Assembly: GCA_033398695.1 (NCBI GenBank)
Contig: CM065802.1
Location: 149,840,096 to 149,904,095, forward strand
Source of the DNA: Orobanche coerulescens
Lineage: Eukaryota; Streptophyta; Magnoliopsida; Lamiales; Orobanchaceae
Length of the DNA stretch: 64,000 bases
Direction: 5' to 3'
Positions 57,369-64,000 of this stretch are shown here, piece after piece; positions within the stretch are counted from its first letter, which is position 1; the number at the start of each line of letters is the position of its first letter. Position numbers and translations under genes: made by a program. The notes under the pieces are model-generated. The model had not been told where the DNA came from. It saw only the letters and a program-made list of their open reading frames with translations, and searched no databases.

Positions 57369-58902
57369 TGTAATATCCGCAATTTCGGATTTCTGGTAAT
57401 TTTCATTTTTCGGCGGAGGTTCATTCGACGACTCACTTTTGACCGTTTCGTCATTCTGAGAATATTTAATTCTGTACTTTTTGTCATCCGAGTTCGTTTC
57501 GGTATCGTTTTATTGAGTTCCGTGTTCTTAAACGACTTTTCCGCACTTGAGTTCGATTCTCACGAATCTCGTCCGAAACTGTTGTTTCGAGTTTCTCGGA
57601 AGTTCATTTAATGTTATTATTCATGTTGTAAGCTTCGGTTTGGTGTTTCGATCGTGTATCATGTATTTCGGACGTTTTGGGCCATTTTCATAATTTCTCA
57701 AAGTTTGGGGTAATTACTTCCATTGTCGAATTTCGAGCCCTCGGGTGGTCGGAATCGTGTGTTCTCTTAGTGCTCGAATTCATCTTTGCGAGTACTTCTT
57801 AACCGTATCTTCGATTCGTATTCAGGTTTGGGTTTCGGGGTCGTTCGGGCCGTCGGAGTTGGGCCCGGCCGAGTTATGGCCGGGCAGTCTGGGCCCAGGC
57901 CGACACTGGCCGAGTTACGGCCGGTAGTGCTCGGCAGTTACGTACGTAAGGCCGGTTACATACGTAAGACCTGGTCGGTTACGTATGTAACAATGCCGGT
58001 ATTTCTGGGCAGAGATTTCGGCCATGGCCGGTTACGTACGGCAGTGTCCGGCTATATAAGGCCTGGCAGCGTGTTTTTCACTCATTTTCTCATTCTCTTC
58101 CTTCTCTTCCACGGCTGGAGGTGTGGGAATCATGGAAAGATGTTGTTGGTCAATCAATTCACGAATTTCTTGAGTTTCTAACATCAATCAATCATCCCAT
58201 AACCTCCTCCGATCTACCGAATCAAGGTTAGATTTCTAGAAATCTAGTTTTGGGGAATTTGGGTATTTTGGTTGATTTCGTCCGTTTAATCCGATTTAAC
58301 TTAGGGTTATGATGTATTGATGATTATTTAGAGGTATTATATCATTTCCCCTGTTATTCCATGGTTGGATCGTATCAATTCGTTATTTGGGTCGAGTTCT
58401 TGACCGACGCCTTGAAGGTGTCCGGTAAAATATCTTTGAGGGGTTTTCGGGCGTTCTACGATTATTCTTCCTCGTATGATCTATGATTTATTGATTATAT
58501 GTTGTTAGGGTCGAGTTTCTTGTGAAGAACTCGAGTCGGAACCCTTCCGTTCGTTGCCTTCTTTGGGGTCCGAGCTTCCCGATCGAAACGTGTTCTTCGT
58601 AGCGTTCGGTAGCGGTTAGTAAGGCAAGTATCTTACTATACGACTTGTATCTTGCGACTAGTAATCACGTATGAGATTTATGGTGATTTTGCTTGCCTTC
58701 GTAATATGTTCCGTTTGAGTTGGTTGTGTTTTCCGCAATTTGAAGGCTTTGTGATAATAGTGTTATATTGGTATACGTGTTAGGCGTTGTGCCATTTGTG
58801 CAGGATTGCGATGTACATATGAGATGGTTGTACATGTGGTTGTGCAATGTATTGTGTACCGAACGTGTGTTATGTTGGTTAAGTGCCATTGATTGATGAT
58901 AG
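57369..58902 (+). repeat. Tekay-like LTR, 5' part, cut by a SIRE-like insertion
   Basis: Starts TGTAATATCC directly after pol codons. It contains a palindrome array (57938-58041) and a TATA box (CTATATAAGG, about 58052-58059). The 3' end lies beyond the window. No coding signal. Confidence 0.7.
57938..58041. promoter_or_regulatory. TTACGTACGTAA palindrome array of a Tekay-like LTR
   Basis: Copies start at 57938 (TTACGTACGTAA, perfect palindrome), 57956 and 57979 (one change each) and 58032 (half site). Steps 18, 23 and 53. GGCCGAGTTACGGCCGG-type words lie just upstream. A TATA box follows at about 58052. Confidence 0.65.
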
Positions 58903-60311
58903 TGTAGGTCACAAGTCGTCCAGGAACAAGTCTAGAGGGGGGGTGAATAGACTTGTTGAGACTCTTGAACTCTTTTTCACGAAGAGTGAGTTTCTTCAGC
59001 TGATAGTCAAACAAATGACTTGGAGTCGTTTGTTCTTGGATATGTGCGGAAGTCAGCTGATGACGAATATAAATTAACTTAATGAAACACTTAACAATGT
59101 ATGCAGCAGTTAAAGTATGATGCAGTAAAACAGTAAATAACACAGGCAGTTATAGTGGTCTCAGAGGTGGGGTAATCCTCTACTAATCCACTTTTCTCCA
59201 AACCAGTTGGAGATGAATTCACTATAATTTTCAACCAGTGATAAATATTACAGTGATTCACAACACACTACAACAGCTTCCAACTAGTGGAAATCCGTGC
59301 CGTCGTACACACACTTGACTGCCTTGCACCTCTTGATCCTCGGTCCTTGGATGCCTTTACAGTCTCTTACTTCAACCAGTGAAGTACCCCGTACTCAAGA
59401 TTATAGACAAGAGTGTTTGTCTTCTCCAACTTAAGAGCTTCCTTAAGTATGAACTTTTAGATCTGCTCTTTTCACGATGCTATTTGATTGCTTGAGATTG
59501 CTTTGTTTGCTTTGATCGCTAGAATGTATGTTCGCACCGGTTGTTGCTCAGATTCAAATCTCTGGATATATATAGGTCAGATCTCTGAGCTTCTTCCTTG
59601 TAGCCGTTGCAAATCTTTGAACAAATCCGTCCGTTGGAGGGAGACTTCATTGTTTATTCTTTCTGAACGTTGCAAGGCTGGATTCCCATTACCTAATTTT
59701 ATCTTCCGACCATTGTGAGGACTTCTGCATGTGAGCGCCGAATCTTTTGAATATAAAAGGATTAAAGTCTTCACGGTGGGTCAGGATGATTTAATTAAAT
59801 CATATCTCTTGCGGGAATCACTCCAATTTGTCTCTTCACGTTGCATGTGAGCTTTCCGTAATATTTGACTTTTCAAAGCATGCTGACGTGGACTTGGAGT
59901 ACTAGGCTGTAGTCGAGTAGGCTGATGTGCAGCTTACATCTCTGCAGGTAGGTCCTCTCGGTTGTTCACTGTTTGTGACTTGTCTGGTCAGGTGACTTCC
60001 CTGAGGTACCTCGGCTGCAGTCTGGTCAAACTTCTCTGATAAATTTAGTTGACCAGAGCTACTCTGACTGGAGTCGGCTGTACTTCTCTGATGGACTAGG
60101 CTGTGCTTTAGTACTTAGCCGATTTTCAGCCTAACTAACTTTGGCCTACAGAAGACACTCATTTGGTTCTTCTTTACATTTTGCCAAGTTATACTTAACA
60201 TATTTTGGCATATGGAAGATACTCATTTGGTTCTTCCTTACATTTTGCCAAGTATTAAACATTTGATTTTAAATTAATGACATCATCAAAATCTAACAAG
60301 TATTCCTAACA
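58903..60311 (-). repeat. 3' LTR of a SIRE-like Ty1/copia element (1409 bp)
   Basis: On - it starts TGTTAGGAAT right after a polypurine tract and ends GTGACCTACA. The CACCCCCCCTCTAGAC stretch near its end is common in such LTRs. The element runs right to left; its gag-pol is right of the window. Confidence 0.72.
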
Positions 60312-60333
60312 AATTCCCCCTATTTTGATGATG
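60312..60333 (-). other. Polypurine tract of the SIRE-like element
   Basis: On -, CATCATCAAAATAGGGGGAA precedes the LTR. An ATCATCAAAA...GGGGG motif here is characteristic of SIRE/Maximus elements. Confidence 0.75.
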
Positions 60334-60531
60334 GCAAAACTAAGTAAGAAATCAAATGACCAAGTCTGCACTTAAGTGCGAGACAAAAACTGAAATCAGT
60401 TTAATATTGAGACAACTGGAAATAGTCATTCAACAGACTGTTTATAAAAATTTTCTGACTTTATCATTGAAATTTTACAAGAATGTTTTAAGTACAGAAA
60501 ATAAGATTACAAGTAAGAGAAATAACTAAAA
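60334..60531 (-). other. Short non-coding segment between the extra ORF and the polypurine tract
   Basis: AT-rich, nothing recognised. Confidence 0.5.
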
Positions 60532-63500
60532 TCATCTGCCTCTTCCTCTGCCTCTTCGAGTAGGCTGCTTGGCAGGCTTGAATGGTTTGGCTCCGATAGG
60601 TCTTATCTTTACTGGAGCAAGACCATATTTTCTTTTCACCACAAGTGCTGCGAAATCCTGCTCTTGCTGAGATCTGAATCTGTTCTCGAGGCACACTAGC
60701 TTGATTTCCTTTTGAAGTTGTAACTCATCAAGTTCACCATCCATGCGGATTGGTGCTTCTTCAGCTCTGAATAAGGGAATCATGGGAAAAGCTTTTTGCT
60801 CTTTAGCGTGCTTCTTGAGAATAGCCCAAAGCTTCGGATAGATTTCTTCCATGAAGTTTATGAAAATTTCCTGTGGGGAGAGTTTGTCATCATGGATTAG
60901 TTCCCAGATGTAATAGTCTCTGATAAATCTCTTCTTAGCAGTTCCCCACATCTCAAGAGCTTCAAATGGAATGAAATCCTCAACAAACCATAGCTCTAAC
61001 CCTTCCCATTCTAGAGTAGGTTCAAAGCCGCCTCTGGTCCTTCTTCTTTTCCCTTCAGGCTGGTCAGCCTGGACATCTCGATCTACAGCTTCCTTTCTTT
61101 TTAGATTGGAGGGTCCTTCAATCTGAGGGACATCCTGCTTCTTTTTGCTTCTGATTTCTCTCTCTTCCCCCTGAATCCTCTCTTCCCCCTTTTTGCCAAA
61201 GATCAATAAGGCGCCAATCAGCCTGCTCCATGCGGCTCATCCAATCAGACATGCCAAAAGGCATTCTGTTGTTTGTAGGAGGAGGAGGCTGAGGGATCTC
61301 TCTCTGAAGAAGGGTGTCAATCTTGGCATTTATGGTCTGAAGGTCAGGAGTGACCTGAGTTGACAGCAGCTCTCCAATAGTGTCTCTGACAATTTGCTTG
61401 ATCAGCTCAGTCATGGTAGGTGATAACTGAGCTGATGGAGAGTGCTCTCCTAAACCCTCTGCAAGAGAACCACTAGACTGCAGGCTCCTGGCTGCAGCTG
61501 GTAGATCAGATTGGGTTTTCTCCGGTCCCCGACTGAGTCTTCGCCACTCTGCGTCTAGCCGTGTACCGGGCAGTACAACAATCCTGTCTGCAGCTTCATG
61601 AGTAGCCTCGCTCGCTCGCTCTTTGGGTGCTTATCTCTCCTTCTTTCCCTTCTTCTTCTCCAGATTTTTTTTTCTCTTTTTCCTCATCTTTTTCTTTTTC
61701 TTTTTTTGCTCCTCCTTCACCTCCATCATCATTGTTATCATCATCATCATCATCATTTTTATCATCATCTTTCTCCTTCTCTTCTCCTTTATCATCCCCG
61801 TCATCTTTTTCTTTTTCATCTTTTTCTTGCTCTACTTCTTCTCCTTCTTCTTCATCTCCTTCATCAGCCACTTCTTCTGTTTTCTCAATCTCCTCTGTTT
61901 GTTTTTCAACTGGTATATTTTCTTCAGATTCTTTCTCTTCTTCATCCTCTTCAGCTACCAAATCAATAATTTCATTGTCTCCATTAACTTCTTCAATCCT
62001 AATCTCCTTTTCTACTTCCTCTTCCTCCTCTTCTCCAAAAGTGCCATTAAAAATACTGAGCATTATAGAATGGATAAATTGGTCCTTGTTGGTTTTAAAG
62101 TGTGACATGAACCAATTATCCTGGAGGAGTAAAGCTAAATCTGACTCTTTGCAAAATTCAGTCAGAACATCCTCAGTGGCTTGGGGATAATCCCAACCAC
62201 TAGTTTCAACAAAGATTTGAAGATTTGTAAAAGACAGGGTTTTGAGAGTTTTCCACTCTTTAAAAATATTTACAAAAGAGTGTTTTTCTGCTTGTGGTTT
62301 GACAAGCTGAAGTTGTTCAATAGAGAGATTAAAAGTATTATTTTCTAAAAGGTTGAAAGTGTAATCTGCTTCAGGAATAGAGATAACAAGACCTGCTTCC
62401 TCTTCTTCGGATATGTACACTGGAGGTGTAATAACAGGTACAATCTGAGTTTCAGTATCTGGTGCAGGCAAGTCTGGATGGATTGGTGATTGGACTGATG
62501 GGCTGGCGTGATGCTCGATCGCTCTCCTCGCCGAATCAGCTTCCTAGGCCTCTTAGGAGAGGGTTCAGGTGATGACTGCAGGTGAGAGTGTCCTTCTGGG
62601 GCTGGTCCCCGTCTCTTGAATCGGATGGCAATTGGAGTATCGTCAGACTCGTTTCTGGACTCGACTGCAGTTCCGATCTCAGCTGCAAGTCGGTCTGATT
62701 CCTCTGATAAATCGTATCTTGGGCAATACGCGGAGTCCGGCAAATCCTTCAACAACTAGGCTGCTCTCCCAGTGACTCCAACTTTCTTCTTGTCATGGTC
62801 CATGTGACCTAGCCTCTTGTTTGGGTGGAAAGGGTCAATGTTTCCTTTAGCCACTCCGGTTTTCTCCAAAAACCAACTAAGATACGTTCCGAACGCCATC
62901 TTAGTCTTGAATTTCTTCTCATCCTCGAGCCATTCGACTTTGTTCACCTCGCGAACAAGTTGCCTGAAAATATAGTCCGCCCAATCGACTTCATCGTCTT
63001 GGATTAACGCACCCAACACCATGAATTTCGAAGATGACAGTTGGTCATAGCTGCCTGCCATCCCCATCACTATCTTGTTTGTGATGTCCAAAGAAACTCG
63101 ATAAATCCTCTTCAACTCATTCCTCTTTGCGGTAAACTTCAATTTCTCTGGGATATTCTCGACTTTGATCGTTTTCCATGTTTCGGCGGGTGATTGTTTA
63201 AGAGCTTCGACCGCCAAACCGCGATGTTTCATCCTGAATACAGAACGAATCTTCTCTCGATCTATGGTGACTGGAATTCCGCCGACTGAGCTGTTAATCC
63301 CGTGCTGAATCAGAGAGGCATTACGATAAAATTCAACAACATCTTCCTTGAACAAATGTTGCGGGTTGATATCGAGAAACGGGTAGATTCCATTCAGCTT
63401 CATCGCCCGGATCAAATCGGGCATATCGAAGTCCTCTAGATTTGCTTCTAATAAACCTTCGAAGTCGACGACCATGGAGAAGATGACCTGGTCCTTCACC

Positions 63501-63532
63501 ATCTTCAAGTTTACGCCTTCAAAAGATGCCAT
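60532..63532 (-). pseudogene. Long extra ORF of the SIRE-like element (about 1000 codons, broken)
   Basis: ATG at 63532 (MASFEGVNLKMVKDQV). N-terminal globular domain of about 250 residues (EDVVEFYRNASLIQHGI, GGIPVTIDREKIRSVF, IVMGMAGSYDQLSSSKFMVL) whose pattern resembles PF20167, the domain of the Athila-like ORF2. A Pro/Ser linker with a basic cluster (KRPRKLIRRGER) follows, then a helical part, a very acidic Glu/Asp tract (about 61640-62040), a coiled-coil stretch (MTELIKQIVRDTIGEL), and a C terminus ending RRGRGRGR. Breaks: TAG at 62756-62758; frameshifts near 62510, near 61615 in a GCGA repeat, and near 61180 in a purine run. This is the env-like slot of SIRE elements, yet I see no signal peptide or membrane segment. 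Confidence 0.6.
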
Positions 63533-63630
63533 TTCTGCAAAAAGGATTTTAGGATTTTTACTGTGTATTTTTGCTCTGTAAATTCTAGGGTTTCTGTAAG
63601 CGTAAAGAGTAAAGTGAAAGGTTTTCTTCC

Positions 63631-63638
63631 TTATAAAG
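63631..63638 (-). promoter_or_regulatory. TATA box upstream of the SIRE-like extra ORF
   Basis: TTTATAAG on -, about 100 bp before the ATG at 63532. The interval contains AAACCCTAG, a common plant 5' UTR word. It suggests that the extra ORF has its own promoter. Confidence 0.45.
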
Positions 63639-64000
63639 AAGATGAAAAGACGTTTGTATTAGTTTATTATAAATTTGAACGGTGGTACGCCTTTTGATAT
63701 TCTTTTGAATTTCAAATTTGAATCGGTGGCCCTATTTAAAATTTGACGGTTGATTCTGATTGGCCACCGTAGAGGTTAATTAAATAGGCGTTTGACGCGT
63801 GTATTTAAAATTGCCACTTGGCTTATAAAGATGTATATTTAAATGCCATTTTGTTAGCCAAAATAATATTATAAATATGGCAGATAATAATTAAAAATTT
63901 AGAGATCAGTTTAGAGTTTTGTTGACTGTTGACCACTCTGCAACAGGTGAGTTTGACTTCTCGCCTGGTATTCTGTACAGCTAAGTTGCTTCGTCTGGCC
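63639..64000. other. AT-rich region upstream of the SIRE-like extra ORF
   Basis: No gene. It has an inverted repeat (CGGTGGCC near 63725, GGCCACCG near 63762) and repeated ATTTAAA words. It is probably upstream promoter or spacer of the element. Confidence 0.4.

Noticed and set aside
61623..62190. Ser/Phe-rich proteins on the + strand
   Set aside because: They are antisense shadows of the Glu/Asp-rich tract of the SIRE-like extra ORF.

Overview
The window is a stretch of flowering-plant nuclear DNA built almost wholly from nested LTR retrotransposons. I see no convincing host gene, no tRNA or rRNA gene and nothing prokaryotic. Evidence for a plant: LTRs with TG...CA ends and 5-bp target duplications, a primer site complementary to plant tRNA-Asp, Athila-, Tat-, Tekay- and SIRE-type proteins, and GT-AG introns. 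The species cannot be named from the sequence. Almost all reading frames are broken by stops or frameshifts.

Layout. 1-14160: an Athila-like tandem (internal-LTR-internal-LTR) on +. It sits in a Tat-type element (14161-23727) of which the spliced antisense gene and the 3' LTR are visible. That gene is split by a second non-autonomous Athila-like element (17333-22251, duplication GCTAC). The Tat element ends inside the reverse transcriptase of a Tekay-like chromovirus (23728-31098), whose integrase is split by a reversed solo LTR of its own family (25424-27792, duplication TCAGC). The Tekay copy lies in a gypsy gag on the - strand (31099-31915). The leader of that gag is split by a full Athila-like copy on - (32212-41366, duplication ATATG). 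41372-44230 holds gypsy LTR and gag debris. 44231-52912 is another full Athila-like copy on +. 52913-55478 is an old LTR on -. 55479-57368 is a decayed Tekay-like pol, 57369-58902 part of a third Tekay-like LTR, and 58903-64000 the 3' end of a SIRE-like copia element on - with a long extra ORF.

How the parts relate. The four Athila-like copies with coding capacity share one plan: LTR, tRNA-Asp primer site, gag-protease, hairpin, palindrome array, PF20167-like second ORF, long conserved non-coding tail, polypurine tract, LTR. None has reverse transcriptase or integrase, so they must have moved with enzymes made elsewhere. Two copies have a ~530-bp intron before the second ORF; the two tandem copies lack it exactly at the GT-AG borders.

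The most striking signal is a promoter-proximal array of 8-bp CG-rich palindromes with quantised spacing. In the Athila-like family GCCGCGGC occurs in pairs 21 bp apart, and the pairs are 23 or about 50 bp apart. The array lies upstream of the LTR TATA box and again upstream of the second ORF. The same word with similar spacing occurs in the Tekay-like LTR. A sister Tekay-like LTR has the same layout with a different word (GCGTGCGC), and a third has TTACGTACGTAA. This looks like a shared regulatory layout with exchangeable recognition words, and I know of no description of it.
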